Below are positions 8,257 through 17,771 of a stretch of DNA of 64,000 nucleotides, in pieces. This stretch comes from Candidatus Sulfopaludibacter sp. SbA3 (lineage in GTDB: Bacteria > Pseudomonadota > Alphaproteobacteria > Caulobacterales > Hyphomonadaceae): the NCBI GenBank assembly GCA_945888325.1, contig CAMDAC010000015.1, forward strand, positions 1 through 64,000. Direction: 5' to 3'. The notes beneath the pieces are model-generated. The model worked only from the letters and a program-made list of their open reading frames with translations. It searched no databases and was not told the origin of the DNA. Position numbers and translations under genes: made by a program. Positions within the stretch are counted from its first letter, which is position 1; each line of letters begins with the position of its first letter.

Positions 8257-8844
8257 ATGGCCAAGCTCTATTTCTCCTATGCGGCGATGAATGCCGGCAA
8301 GTCGACGATCCTGCTGCAGGCGGCTTACAACTACCGTGAGCGCGGCATGGAAGTCCTGCTGCTCACCTCCGCGCTCTACCGCGACGCGGCCGACGGGCAC
8401 ATCACCTCGCGCATCGGCATTTCCGCGGAGGCGACCCTCTATACTCAGAATACGGATCTTTTCGCGCTGATCCAGGAACGCATGGGCCAGGGCCGGGTCG
8501 ACGCGATCTTCGTGGACGAGGCGCAGTTCCTGACCAAGGATCAGGTCTGGCAGCTCGCCCGCGTGTCCGATCATCTCGGCATGCCGGTGCTTGCCTACGG
8601 CCTGCGCACGGATTTCCGGGGCGAGCTGTTCGAAGGCTCCGCCGCCCTGCTCGCCATTGCCGATTCCCTGCGCGAGGTACGCACCATCTGCGAATGCGGC
8701 CGCAAGGCCACGATGGTCATCCGTCAGGGTCCGGACGGCAAGGCGCTGACCGAAGGCGACCAGATCTCGATCGAGAAGACGACCTATGTCTCGCTCTGCC
8801 GCCGCCACTGGGAAGACCGGATGGGTCGTTTCCCGCCCCGCTGA
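8257..8844 (+). CDS. tdk: Thymidine kinase, type II
   Basis: A 195-residue cytoplasmic enzyme of thymidine salvage (thymidine + ATP to dTMP). The P-loop reads AAMNAGKST, the magnesium/DEAQ motif is IFVDEAQFL, and the lasso/zinc region has CECGRKA and a later LCRRHW, although the zinc site looks incomplete. I start at ATG 8257 because the residues from MAKLYFSY match the family N-terminus; the longer frame beginning at 7846 overlaps ggt and is not coding there. The gene lies immediately downstream of ggt. Confidence 0.93.
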   Translation: MAKLYFSYAAMNAGKSTILLQAAYNYRERGMEVLLLTSALYRDAADGHITSRIGISAEATLYTQNTDLFALIQERMGQGRVDAIFVDEAQFLTKDQVWQLARVSDHLGMPVLAYGLRTDFRGELFEGSAALLAIADSLREVRTICECGRKATMVIRQGPDGKALTEGDQISIEKTTYVSLCRRHWEDRMGRFPPR

Positions 8845-8953
8845 CACCGGCCCGGAATGGCACGGATTTCGCAGCAAAGCCCCGATGCGCGCACAATCTG
8901 GCCACTGAGTCCGGCGACTCTGTGAGCCTGAAGGCCGCTTGAGGAGGCTGACC

Positions 8954-9514
8954 ATGAACCCCGAACCCGCCCGCACGGACATGCCCATTGTCGCGATCAT
9001 CGCGCTGCTCGGCCTCATCGTGATCCTGCTCGGCGCGCTGATCGCCCCGCCCGCCCGCGCCCAGACAGATCCCGGCTTCGTTGACTATCCGGGCTTCATG
9101 GAACTCGGCACCGAGATCGCCGCCTACCGCGAGACCCGCCTGATCGACATCGACACGTTCAACGCCATGAAGGCCGATCCGGACACGATCATCATCGACG
9201 CCCGCAGCGCCCGCAACTACGCGCTCGGCCATATCGACGGCGCGGTTAACCTCAATTTCTCGGACTTCTCCGCCGGCATGCTGTCGGAAGTCATTGGCGC
9301 CAAGAACCGCCGCATCCTGATCTATTGCAACAACAACTTCAGCGACAACATAGCGCCCGTCGTCCTGAAATCGGCCCCGCTCGCCCTCAACGTGCCGACC
9401 TTCATCAACCTCTATGGCTATGGCTACGAGAACATCTACGAACTCTCCGGCGCCTTCAGCATCGAGGACAGTGAGATCGACTGGGTCAGCCGCCCGACCT
9501 ATCAGGAAAACTAA
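8954..9514 (+). CDS. Membrane-anchored or periplasmic rhodanese-domain protein
   Basis: A 186-residue protein with a strongly hydrophobic N-terminal segment (about 11-36, ending PPARAQ) that is a signal peptide or anchor. A single rhodanese domain follows (about 70-175) with DTIIIDARSARNYALGHIDGA and active-site Cys in LIYCNNNFSDN. Rhodaneses carry sulfur on this cysteine. The start at ATG 8954 has a GAGGAGG ribosome binding site 6 bases upstream; a TTG at 8939 is in frame but lies before that site. The ferredoxin-NADP reductase follows after 75 bases. The partner is unknown. Confidence 0.88.
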   Translation: MNPEPARTDMPIVAIIALLGLIVILLGALIAPPARAQTDPGFVDYPGFMELGTEIAAYRETRLIDIDTFNAMKADPDTIIIDARSARNYALGHIDGAVNLNFSDFSAGMLSEVIGAKNRRILIYCNNNFSDNIAPVVLKSAPLALNVPTFINLYGYGYENIYELSGAFSIEDSEIDWVSRPTYQEN

Positions 9515-9589
9515 AGCTATCATCTGACGCATTGCTTTTGCGCGGTGCCTCGCTCAATTGAAGCCGAGACACCTCAAGGAGGGCTGAGG

Positions 9590-10411
9590 ATGAGCGCCGA
9601 TGCGCCCGCCGGCCAGACGGCCGCTGCGAATGCAAACCCCAATGGTCCGACCGAGGAAACCGTCCTCGCCGTCGAGCATTTCACGGACCGTCTGTTCCGC
9701 TTCCGCCTGACCCGGCCGAAAAGCTTCCGCTTCCGCTCGGGCGAATTCGTGATGATCGGCCTGCTCAAGGAAGACGGCAGGCCGCTGCTGCGCGCCTATT
9801 CCATCGCTTCCCCGTCCTGGGACGAGGAGCTGGAATTCTATTCGATCAAGGTGCCGGACGGCCCACTGACCTCGCGCCTCGAGAAGATCCAGCCGGGCGA
9901 CAAGGTCCTGCTCGGACGCAAGCCGACCGGTACGCTGGTGCTCGACGCGCTGACCCCCGGCAAACGCCTTTACATGCTCTCGACCGGCACCGGCTTTGCC
10001 CCCTTCGCCAGCCTCGTGCGCGACCCCGACACGTATGAGCGCTACGAGCAGGTCATCGTCACTCACACCTGCCGGGATGTGGCGGAGCTGACCTATTCCC
10101 GCAACCTGATCGACAGCCTGAAGGATGACCCGTTGGTCGGCGAACTCGTCGGCGGCAAGCTGGCGCTCTACACGACCACGACGCGCGAGGCCTATCCCAA
10201 CATGGGCCGCATCACGACCCTGATCGAAAACGGCAAGCTATTCGCCGATCTCGGCGTCCCGCCGCTTGATCCGTCCACGGACCGGGCGATGATGTGCGGC
10301 TCCAACGAGATGATCCAGGACGTCAAGGCTCTGATGCTCAAGGCCGGCCTCAAGGAAGGCTCGAACGCGGCGCCTGCCGAGTTCGTCATCGAGAAGGCGT
10401 TCGCGGGCTAG
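9590..10411 (+). CDS. fpr: Ferredoxin--NADP(+) reductase
   Basis: A 273-residue flavoprotein that exchanges electrons between NADP(H) and ferredoxin or flavodoxin. The FAD motif is RAYSIASP (RxYS type), the NADP-binding loop is STGTGFAPFASL, and the C-terminal nucleotide motif is MMCGSNEM. It ends in FVIEKAFAG, typical of the bacterial subclass with a C-terminal extension. The ATG at 9590 follows AGGAGGG by 6 bases and is preferred to an upstream start at 9545. Its stop overlaps the stop of the convergent lipoprotein gene by 4 bases. Confidence 0.93.
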   Translation: MSADAPAGQTAAANANPNGPTEETVLAVEHFTDRLFRFRLTRPKSFRFRSGEFVMIGLLKEDGRPLLRAYSIASPSWDEELEFYSIKVPDGPLTSRLEKIQPGDKVLLGRKPTGTLVLDALTPGKRLYMLSTGTGFAPFASLVRDPDTYERYEQVIVTHTCRDVAELTYSRNLIDSLKDDPLVGELVGGKLALYTTTTREAYPNMGRITTLIENGKLFADLGVPPLDPSTDRAMMCGSNEMIQDVKALMLKAGLKEGSNAAPAEFVIEKAFAG

Positions 10412-10848
10412 GGCCCGGCTGTCAGGAACGACCCGGCATTCAGCACGATGTGGCAGACCGCGCCGCCAGCGCCGGTCGAGCAGTAGTCCGCGCCGAACAG
10501 ATTTTTCTTCACTTTCGCGGTCGCGCGGTAAGTCCGCCCGTCCGCCTGCCAGACGCTGACTGCCTGATCGCCGAGCACCGCCAGCGCTTCATAGAAGCGC
10601 TGCGCCGGCGCACCCGAACAGGTGAAGCGGATCAGTTTTGTGTCCGCGTCTGCCACATGCGCGACCTTGTCGCTGCTGATCGCCTGCGCGATACAATCCG
10701 TATAGAGAACGGTTTTCGCCGGCGCGGCGCTTGTCGAAGACTCCGAAAGGTCAGCCGCGGCAGCGAATGTCGGCGGCGCCGGTGTGCTGGCGCAGGCCGA
10801 CAGCGCGAGTGCGGTCAGCGCGCCCACGAATCCCTGTCCTGCCTTCAT
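10408..10848 (-). CDS. Hypothetical lipoprotein
   Basis: A 146-residue protein of unknown function. A lipoprotein signal with lipobox LSAC (Cys19) is followed by an Ala/Ser/Thr-rich linker to about residue 45 and a compact domain containing four cysteines (TDC, FTCSG, YCSTG, VCHIV), which could form two disulfides in the periplasm. It stands alone, between the convergent fpr gene and an alpha/beta hydrolase gene on its own strand. I see no known domain. Confidence 0.8.
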   Translation of the reverse strand: MKAGQGFVGALTALALSACASTPAPPTFAAAADLSESSTSAAPAKTVLYTDCIAQAISSDKVAHVADADTKLIRFTCSGAPAQRFYEALAVLGDQAVSVWQADGRTYRATAKVKKNLFGADYCSTGAGGAVCHIVLNAGSFLTAGP

Positions 10849-10906
10849 CGCGCGCTCCTGCCGTTAAACCTAATCCAGCCTAGCGCGGCCCGCGCTGGGC
10901 GCAAGC

Positions 10907-11887
10907 TCACACGCGCCGGTGCGGATCGGAATGGTCCCACTCGGCCAGCAGCATGCGCAGCGCCGAGATGAAGGCAATCGGCTGGTCCAGCATCACATGG
11001 TGGCGCGCATGCGGGATCGACACGAACGGCACCTGATGTCCGAGCAGCCCGCGCATATAGTCGCGCACCTCGTCCGGCATCAGCGCGCTCTCCTCGCCCC
11101 GGATGATTGCCACCCGGCACTTCGCCGCCTTCAGCAATTCGCCGCCATCCCGGCCCGGCTCGAACCGCGTCCAGATTGTCGGATCGAACTTCCAGGTCCA
11201 TCCGCCCTCGGCCCGCTTCAGGCTCCAGCGCGCGATGTAATCCATCGCATAGTGGTTCTCGCACAGCTGCGGCGGCGCCAGACGGAACCGCGACAGCGCG
11301 GCGGCAAGGTCGGCATATATCTTGTGTGGACGTCCCGCGCGCGACGGGCCCTGGTTTGGCCGCTCCGGCGGGTTCACCGGACTGTCGACAATCACCATCC
11401 CTTCAAACCGCTCGCCATGCTCGGCGCCGGTCACCAGCGTCACGAAGCCGCCGAACGAGTGCGCGACGATCACCGGTTTGCGCGGCGCGTCGAACAGGCC
11501 GGCATCCTGTGCTACCGCCACCTGCTCGGCCGAGAAGGTCGCCATGTCGTAGGTCTCGCGCCAGGCGCTCTCGCCCATGCCGGAGAAGGTCAGTGCGGCG
11601 ACATTGTAATGCTCGGCAAAGTACGGCGCGATGAAATCCCACCAGTGCGCATGCGCGCCGTTGCCATGCACGAACAACAGGCCCGGCGCGCCGCGCTTGC
11701 CCCAGCGCTGATAGGAGACTTCGGCGCCGAGCACGTCGATCCGGTGCGTCTCGTAGGGCGTTGCCACGGCGTCCGGAAACCAGTCCGGCGCCGGCGGCAG
11801 CGCGCCGCCATACTCGGCCAGCGGCCCGCCCTCGGAAGGCATCTCAGGCGGCTGGTCGCGGACAATCGGATCACTCTCGCGGCTCAT
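10907..11887 (-). CDS. Alpha/beta hydrolase
   Basis: A 326-residue alpha/beta-hydrolase-fold enzyme. The oxyanion element is LLFVHGNGAH, the nucleophile is Ser144 in VAHSFGGFV, the acid is probably in IIRGEESALMPDEV and the histidine in PHARHHVMLDQP. The substrate is unknown; the fold covers esterases, lipases, epoxide hydrolases and others. The start at ATG 11887 has a GGGGGAGGG ribosome binding site and is preferred to 11938. There is no signal peptide, so it is probably cytoplasmic. It is a single gene, upstream of the hypothetical lipoprotein on the same strand. Confidence 0.88.
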   Translation of the reverse strand: MSRESDPIVRDQPPEMPSEGGPLAEYGGALPPAPDWFPDAVATPYETHRIDVLGAEVSYQRWGKRGAPGLLFVHGNGAHAHWWDFIAPYFAEHYNVAALTFSGMGESAWRETYDMATFSAEQVAVAQDAGLFDAPRKPVIVAHSFGGFVTLVTGAEHGERFEGMVIVDSPVNPPERPNQGPSRAGRPHKIYADLAAALSRFRLAPPQLCENHYAMDYIARWSLKRAEGGWTWKFDPTIWTRFEPGRDGGELLKAAKCRVAIIRGEESALMPDEVRDYMRGLLGHQVPFVSIPHARHHVMLDQPIAFISALRMLLAEWDHSDPHRRV

Positions 11888-11973
11888 GCGCCCTCCCCCG
11901 GTCTGAGGGCGCAGTCTGCGCCGGACACGCCCCGCCAATCAACCCCGTCCGCTACGGCAGGCATCGCGCCACG

Positions 11974-12000
11974 AAAAAGGCCGGACGCAAGCGCCCGGCC
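11974..12000 (-). terminator. Intrinsic terminator of the redoxin gene
   Basis: On the minus strand a GC-rich hairpin (GGCCGGGCGC / GCGTCCGGCC, one mismatch, 2-base loop) is followed by five T. It lies just past the redoxin stop at 12023. Confidence 0.75.
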
Positions 12001-12022
12001 CTCTCATCCATCCGTCTCCGGA

Positions 12023-12667
12023 TTACTTGTATTTCACCGCGCAGCCATACGGCTTGGTCACCGGCGTCGCGACCGGCTTGCCCGCCTCAAGGTCGGCGAG
12101 CGCGGCGGTCACGTAATTTGTCGCCGCGCCGATATCGGCCACCTTGGCCGAGGCCTTGGAATCGATGGCCCCGTCATAGGCGAGGTTGCCGTCCGGCGTG
12201 ATGATAAACATGTGCGGCGTCGTCTTGGCGCCGTAGAGCTTGCCGATCGTGCCCTCGGCATCCAGCACCAGATGCGCCGGCGCCGCGCCGCGCGAGGCGG
12301 TCAGCTCGTTGGCGCGGGCCGCGTCGGCATAGCCCTGCTCGCCTTCGGCCGACGAGATCACCGAGATCCAGACCACATCATTGGCTGCGGCCCCCTTCTG
12401 CAGCGTCTGCATGTTGGACGGCGGCGTCGTGTAGTGCTTCTTCACGAACGGGCAGCCATCATTGGTCCATTCCATGACGACCGTCTTGCCGGCGAAATCG
12501 GCCAGCGAGATCGTCTCCCCCGCCGACGTTAGACCCGAGAAGGCGGGCGCGGGCGTGCCGGTGGCCGGCGCGGCCTGCGCGGTCGAGGCAATCAGCGCGC
12601 CTGCGGTGAGCGCCACGGCGGCGGCCATGCCGGCGGCAAGCGAAAGGTGGCGGCGGGTGATCTGCAT
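12023..12667 (-). CDS. Periplasmic AhpC/TSA-type redoxin
   Basis: A 214-residue thioredoxin-fold protein with an export signal that may use the Tat pathway (MQITRRHLSLAAG, cleavage near AQAAPA). The domain contains TPAPAFSGLTSAGETISL, then the active site NDGCPFVKKHY with a single cysteine instead of CxxC, and the cis-Pro loop TTPHMFIITPDG. A second Cys lies at the extreme C-terminus (PYGCAVKY). Proteins of this type resemble peroxiredoxin or thiol-transfer proteins. It lies 42 bases downstream of dsbD on the same strand, which suggests that DsbD keeps it reduced, but this is inference. Confidence 0.87.
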   Translation of the reverse strand: MQITRRHLSLAAGMAAAVALTAGALIASTAQAAPATGTPAPAFSGLTSAGETISLADFAGKTVVMEWTNDGCPFVKKHYTTPPSNMQTLQKGAAANDVVWISVISSAEGEQGYADAARANELTASRGAAPAHLVLDAEGTIGKLYGAKTTPHMFIITPDGNLAYDGAIDSKASAKVADIGAATNYVTAALADLEAGKPVATPVTKPYGCAVKYK

Positions 12668-12708
12668 CGTCGTCTCCTTGAAATAACTCTCGGTGCGAGA
12701 CTATTCGC

Positions 12709-14826
12709 CTAGCGGCCTTCGACAAGTCCAATGACAAGTTCTTGAGTGAGCAGTTCCGGCAGGATTTGCGGTTCGCGCGAACCCGCCGGATACCACAGGT
12801 ACATCGGCACCCCGGCCCGCCCGCGCCGCTTCAGCTCGTCCGCAATCACCGGATCCTTCTGCGTGAAGTCCGCCACCAGGAACGCTACATCCGCCGCGTC
12901 AAACGCCGCCTTGACGCGCTTCGTATCCAGCGTCGTCAGCTTGTTGACCTGGCAGCTCGCGCACCAGCTCGCCGTGAAGTCCACGAACACGGGGCGTCCT
13001 TCCGCCAGCAGCGCGTCAACCTGCGCCGGGCTCCACGCTGCCTCGGCGTAAGACGGTACGGAAGGCTCACCGCCTGCACTGGCCGCCGGATCGTTCGCCT
13101 GCACGGCAGGCAGCGCGAACGCCGCGATCAGCGCCGCAATTGCTGCAGCGCGCCGCGCCGGTCCTGCGCCGCGCCCGATCCAGACCGCAAAGCCGATCGC
13201 CGTAGCGCCCGCCAGCGTCCAGCCGACCGCCCCTGCCCCTGCAAGGTCAGCCAGCACTGAGAGCAGCCAGGCGGCGGTCAGGAACATCGGGAAGGCAAAG
13301 AACTGTTTCAGCGTGTCCATCCACTTGCCGGGTTTCGGCAGCAACCGGTGAAGGCCGGGCACGAAGCTGAGCACCAGGAAAGGCAGCGCCATGCCGAAAC
13401 CCATCGCGAGGAACACGGCCACCACCGCCGGGGCCGGCTGGCTCATCACCGCGCCCAGCGCCGCGCCGAGGAACGGGCCGACGCACGGCGCGCCGACCAC
13501 CGCCGCCAGCACGCCGGTAAAGAACGCGCCCATCGCGCCGCCCCGGCCGGCGAGGCTGGAGCCGGTATTGGTGATCGAGCTGCCCAGCTCGAAGAAACCC
13601 ATCAGCCAGAGGCCGACTGCAAACATGATCAGTGCAAGGACGGCCACCGTCGGCGCATGCTGCAGCTGGAAGCCGAGCGTTGCAAACCCGGTCGCCTGGC
13701 GCACCGCCAGGATCACGAGCGCCAGCGCCGCAAACGAGACCAGCACACCGCCGGTATACCAGAGACCGTGGCTGCGAAGCTCGCCCGCGTGCCCGCTCGC
13801 CGCCGCCGACACCATGCCGAGCGCCTTCATCGACAGGACCGGCAACACGCATGGCATCAGGTTCAGAATCAATCCGCCGAGAAAGGCAAAGCCCGCGAGG
13901 CTGAGCAGCCCCTGCCAGCTGAGCCCGGCCACCTCGCCTGCGCCGGCCACCGGCACAAAGGCGGCGTCGGCGGTCCCGGCAAACACCTCGCCGCGTTCCG
14001 CGCGGATCACATAGCCCACGGGTTCTGCACCCGGCGCATCGACCCGGATGATGCCTTCCAGCGCCTCGCCCACCTGCCCCGCCCGGTCCGGCGTCAGCAA
14101 CAGGCTGGCGCCGTTCGGGCCCACGCGCTGCGGCTGGTCCGCCGGATGGCTGATCTCGTGTTCGAACGGAAAGAAGCGCACGCCCGCGCCTTCCGGAAAA
14201 CCGCCCGCCAGCGACAGGCTCAGCGTCCACGGCGCCGTAGCGTCATCGATGCGCGCCTCGCCTTCGAACGATCGCGGCACTTTCGCAATCCACGCGCCGA
14301 TCAGGTCGCCGGCTGGAACATTCTCCTCCGGCTCACCCACGGCCAGCACCAGCGAGACATCCGCCGTCTCCGGAATACAGACAGACTCGCAGATCAGGTA
14401 ATCGGCGACCGCCTCGATGCGCACCTCGCCGGCGGCATCTGCGGGCACGGTGAGCGGCAGCGCGAACACCGCCTCGTCATCATAGCCATAGTCCATGATC
14501 TCGCCGTCGACGACCGGCAGCAGCTTCGGCAGCGGCCACATCATCTCGCCCAGCGCCTCTTCGCCGATGCCCGCAGTCTCCTTGAGGATCAGTTGCGGCG
14601 GCAGGCCCGCATCACCGGCATTGCGCCAGTAGATGTGCCAACCCTGATCCATGGTCATCTTGAGGGCGATGAACACGGTTTCGCCCGGCAGGACGCTTGT
14701 GCGCTCGGAAATCAGTTCGGCCTCGGCACGCCGCCCATCGCCGGACGCCTGCGCGGCGACCGCGGGGACGAACAGGCCAAGTCCCGCCAGGGCAAGCACA
14801 AGGGCGCGGTAGACGCGGATCATCAC
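12709..14826 (-). CDS. dsbD: Thiol:disulfide interchange protein, DsbD/ScsB family
   Basis: A 705-residue inner-membrane protein that moves electrons from cytoplasmic thioredoxin to periplasmic thiols. Order: signal peptide (to about residue 25), N-terminal DsbD-like domain with cysteines in YLICESVCIPE, a multi-helix core from about 300 to 560 carrying the conserved membrane cysteines in LNLMPCVLPV and GAPCVGPF, and a C-terminal thioredoxin domain with VDFTASWCASCQVNK. All three redox centres are present. The redoxin immediately downstream is a likely partner. A second in-frame ATG directly follows the first (14823). Confidence 0.92.
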   Translation of the reverse strand: MMIRVYRALVLALAGLGLFVPAVAAQASGDGRRAEAELISERTSVLPGETVFIALKMTMDQGWHIYWRNAGDAGLPPQLILKETAGIGEEALGEMMWPLPKLLPVVDGEIMDYGYDDEAVFALPLTVPADAAGEVRIEAVADYLICESVCIPETADVSLVLAVGEPEENVPAGDLIGAWIAKVPRSFEGEARIDDATAPWTLSLSLAGGFPEGAGVRFFPFEHEISHPADQPQRVGPNGASLLLTPDRAGQVGEALEGIIRVDAPGAEPVGYVIRAERGEVFAGTADAAFVPVAGAGEVAGLSWQGLLSLAGFAFLGGLILNLMPCVLPVLSMKALGMVSAAASGHAGELRSHGLWYTGGVLVSFAALALVILAVRQATGFATLGFQLQHAPTVAVLALIMFAVGLWLMGFFELGSSITNTGSSLAGRGGAMGAFFTGVLAAVVGAPCVGPFLGAALGAVMSQPAPAVVAVFLAMGFGMALPFLVLSFVPGLHRLLPKPGKWMDTLKQFFAFPMFLTAAWLLSVLADLAGAGAVGWTLAGATAIGFAVWIGRGAGPARRAAAIAALIAAFALPAVQANDPAASAGGEPSVPSYAEAAWSPAQVDALLAEGRPVFVDFTASWCASCQVNKLTTLDTKRVKAAFDAADVAFLVADFTQKDPVIADELKRRGRAGVPMYLWYPAGSREPQILPELLTQELVIGLVEGR

Positions 14827-14924
14827 TCTGCTTCCCTGCCAGAAAACCTTCGTCCAGCATATGCGACGGACGTGCCAGAGGGGAAACCCCTACTCGCCGC
14901 ATCGTGATGGCGCATCCCTGGCCC

Positions 14925-14957
14925 AAAACAAAACGGCCCTCCCCGCAGGGAGAGCCG
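14925..14957 (-). terminator. Intrinsic terminator downstream of sapC-family gene
   Basis: On the minus strand the hairpin CGGCTCTCCC / GGGAGGGCCG with a 4-base loop is followed by TTTTGTTTTG. It lies about 40 bases beyond the stop at 14996. Confidence 0.75.
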
Positions 14958-14995
14958 CTCTGTCTGATTGCGGGCGTTTACCCTCGGATTGCCTG

Positions 14996-15790
14996 TCAGG
15001 CGGCGGCCTGGCCCGGCGGAGGCGTGCGCACGGCGCGCTGGATCACTTTCGACCAGTTGAGCAGCGACACGAGGTGCGCGTAGCAGGCGCCGAGCGCGCC
15101 ATTGTTGCGCAGTTCAAGGTATTTGTCCTGCGGCAGCGCGTTCAGACGCTCCTCGGAGATCGCCCAGTAATCGGCGACTTTCTGCTGCGGTCCGGTCTCG
15201 CGGCCCTGCGCATCGCGCGGCTGGAAGGCGACGGTTTTCTGCTCGAACAGGTCCATGGCCCCGATCATCTTGACGAAATCGAGCGTGGCGCGGCGCTGGC
15301 GCTCGAATTCCTTGCAGAATTCCACGGCGTCCTGCGTGAACTTGCTCGGCTGGCCGTTCTCGAAGAACGGCACGTCCGGCTGGTTCGAAACCATCGGCGC
15401 GGCGCGGTCGACGCACAGCAGCAGGCGGTCCGAGCCTTCGTCAGCCGCGAACACGAACGGATAGCGGCGCACGAATGCCGGGATGTAATAATCTTCGAAG
15501 ACGAAGCCATTGTTGTCGACGAACAGGTTCTGGCCCTGGCGAACACCCATCACGGCGACCGGCGTGCGCTCGTCGCCCACGAAGATGATCGGATAGGATG
15601 CAGCGGCAACGCCGAACTCGGTCACGGTGACCGGGACGGCATGCGCTTCACGCAGGAACGCGAAAGGCTGGGCCACCTGCTTCACGCCAAGGCCGCCATG
15701 GTTCTCGGCAGACAGCGGTTGCGGTTGCTTGTAAAACAGGACTTGTCCGGTGATTGGCGGTACTCCGCCAGCAGTGGTTGGCATGGTCAC
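14996..15790 (-). CDS. SapC family protein
   Basis: A 264-residue protein of the SapC family, found in many alphaproteobacteria and named after an S-layer-associated gene of Campylobacter. Its molecular role is not settled. Family features include the YPIIFVGDE element, the FVRRYPFVFA element and the LLNWSKVI C-terminus. There is no signal peptide. The start used here is GTG 15790, with GAGGAG 10 bases upstream; an ATG at 15784 is the alternative. A terminator follows, so it is probably monocistronic. It is divergent from the DUF885 gene. Confidence 0.85.
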   Translation of the reverse strand: MTMPTTAGGVPPITGQVLFYKQPQPLSAENHGGLGVKQVAQPFAFLREAHAVPVTVTEFGVAAASYPIIFVGDERTPVAVMGVRQGQNLFVDNNGFVFEDYYIPAFVRRYPFVFAADEGSDRLLLCVDRAAPMVSNQPDVPFFENGQPSKFTQDAVEFCKEFERQRRATLDFVKMIGAMDLFEQKTVAFQPRDAQGRETGPQQKVADYWAISEERLNALPQDKYLELRNNGALGACYAHLVSLLNWSKVIQRAVRTPPPGQAAA

Positions 15791-15896
15791 GGTGGCAGAA
15801 CTCCTCAGATTTGGCGGGAGCGATACCGGAAATATAGTCTGGCCACAACTCCCGAACCGGGCTCAATTACAGTGCCCTTCCCGTGAAAAATCCGTC

Positions 15897-17771
15897 ATGC
15901 ACCAACCGCTTCGACACGCCCGCACTTTCTGGCCCGCCAGCCTCGGCGCCCTCCTCGCGGCGGGGGTGTTGGCGGCATGCTCCGGCGGCGCCGATCCCGA
16001 AGGCACGCCGCGCCGTATCGCGCGCGAAGTCGAACAGACGCTGAAGACCGTCGCGCAGAACGAACTCGTCCGAGATCCGGAACTCGCCACCGAGCTGGGT
16101 CTGTCGCCTGACGCCGCCGGCTATCCCTTCGGCGGCTACCTGACGGACCGCTCGCAGGCCGCGTTCGAGCGCGCCCGCCTCGAACGCCTCGAAACGCTCG
16201 ACGTCCTCGTGCGCACGGCCCGCCCTGCCCCCGGCAGCGCGCTCGCCCGCAATCTCGACACGGTGATCGCCGCCCACGAAGCGGCCGAAGCGGTGCTCGT
16301 GTCAGGCCACGGCACCGGCGACCTTTCCGCCTTCTACCCCTACGTCGCCGATCACATGCGCGGCGCCTATCTCGACGTGCCCGAACTGCTGGTGCGCCGC
16401 CAACCCATCGAGACACCGGCTGACATCGCCGCTTTTCTTTCGCGCGTCTCGCAGCTCGCCGGCGCCATCGACGATGACCGCCGCCGCCTCGAAGCGGACG
16501 CCCGCTCCGGCGTCGTCCCGCCCGCCGCCGTGCTCGCCCGCATGCAGGGCCTCGCCGCGGTCGGCGCCGCCGAGCTGCCGGAAACATCCTTCCTCATACA
16601 GACGTTCGACAATCTCCAGAACGGCGTCGAAGGCCTGACCGCCGAAGCCCGCGCCGCCAATTCCGCGAAGTTGCGTACGCTGCTCACCGATAGCGTGCTG
16701 CCGGCCTATGTCCGCTTCGGCGACGCCGTGGCCGCGCTGGCCGATAGCGCGCCGGCCGAGCCGGGCGTCTGGCAGATCGACGGCGGCGACGCCTATTATC
16801 GCTCCGTCCTCAGCGCCTATACCGGCACCCGCCAGACACCCGCCGAACTGCACGCCAGCGGCCTCGCCGACGTGAAGAAACTGACGGGCGAACTCAACAC
16901 CGCGCTCGCCGCCGCCGGCCTGCCCGAAGGCACGGTCACCGAACGCCTTGCCTTCATCGGCCAGCAGCCCGGCCAGCTCTACGAGGATTCAGACCTTGGC
17001 CGCGCCGCCCTGATCGAACGCCTGTCGCAATTGACCACGCGGGCCAGGGGTGTCGTGGAATCGCAGATCGGCCCGATGCCGGATGGCGCCGTCACGGTCA
17101 GCATGGTGCCGCTGGCGTTCGCAGCGTCTGCCCCGTCGGCGGCCTACACGCCCCGCACCGCGGACGGACGCAATCCTGCGCGGTTCGAGATCAACCTGCT
17201 GCGCCTCACCGACTGGCCGGACTTCAGCCTGCCGACGCTGGTCTATCACGAGACGGTACCCGGCCATCATCTCGAAAGCGCGCTGGCCGCCGAACAGGCG
17301 AACCTCCCGCTCGCCCGGCAGCTTATATGGAACGCCGGCTATGGCGAAGGCTGGGCCTCCTATGCCGAAACGCTTGCCGACGAAAATGGTCTCTATTCGG
17401 ACGATCCTCTCGGCCGCATCGGCTACCTGCAATCGATGTTGCTGCGCGCCGCGCGTCTCGTCGCCGATACCGGCATCCATGACCAGAAATGGACGCGCGA
17501 CCGCGCGATGGACTACATCATCGTCTCAACCGGCCTCAGCGTCGAGGCGGCGGCTGACGAAGTGGACCGCTACAGCGTCTGGCCAGGCCAGGCCTCCACC
17601 TACTGGATCGGCCGCCAGCGTCTCCTCGACCTGCGCGAAAGGGCCCAGCGCGTGCTGGGACCGAAATTCGATCCCAAGGCGTTCCACGCCGCGATCCTCG
17701 GCGGCGGGCCCCGCCCGCTCGACATGGTCGAGGCCGACGTGACCCGCTGGTACACCGAGGCCGCGCGCTAA
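15897..17771 (+). CDS. DUF885 family lipoprotein, probable metallopeptidase
   Basis: A 624-residue envelope protein. A lipoprotein signal (lipobox LAAC) leads into a long helical DUF885 domain. The conserved HETVPGHH motif at 451-458 resembles a zinc-binding HExxH-type site and suggests hydrolase activity, as proposed for the family; this is not proven. I start at ATG 15897 because the signal peptide begins there; the frame opens earlier only as a shadow of the sapC promoter region. The stop overlaps the stop of the convergent 111-residue gene by 4 bases. Confidence 0.9.
   Translation: MHQPLRHARTFWPASLGALLAAGVLAACSGGADPEGTPRRIAREVEQTLKTVAQNELVRDPELATELGLSPDAAGYPFGGYLTDRSQAAFERARLERLETLDVLVRTARPAPGSALARNLDTVIAAHEAAEAVLVSGHGTGDLSAFYPYVADHMRGAYLDVPELLVRRQPIETPADIAAFLSRVSQLAGAIDDDRRRLEADARSGVVPPAAVLARMQGLAAVGAAELPETSFLIQTFDNLQNGVEGLTAEARAANSAKLRTLLTDSVLPAYVRFGDAVAALADSAPAEPGVWQIDGGDAYYRSVLSAYTGTRQTPAELHASGLADVKKLTGELNTALAAAGLPEGTVTERLAFIGQQPGQLYEDSDLGRAALIERLSQLTTRARGVVESQIGPMPDGAVTVSMVPLAFAASAPSAAYTPRTADGRNPARFEINLLRLTDWPDFSLPTLVYHETVPGHHLESALAAEQANLPLARQLIWNAGYGEGWASYAETLADENGLYSDDPLGRIGYLQSMLLRAARLVADTGIHDQKWTRDRAMDYIIVSTGLSVEAAADEVDRYSVWPGQASTYWIGRQRLLDLRERAQRVLGPKFDPKAFHAAILGGGPRPLDMVEADVTRWYTEAAR

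Noticed and set aside
6384-8264. Open minus-strand frame making a 958-residue protein with the S58 peptidase
   Set aside because: It lies antisense to gamma-glutamyltransferase and has no domain; the S58 family begins at ATG 6383.
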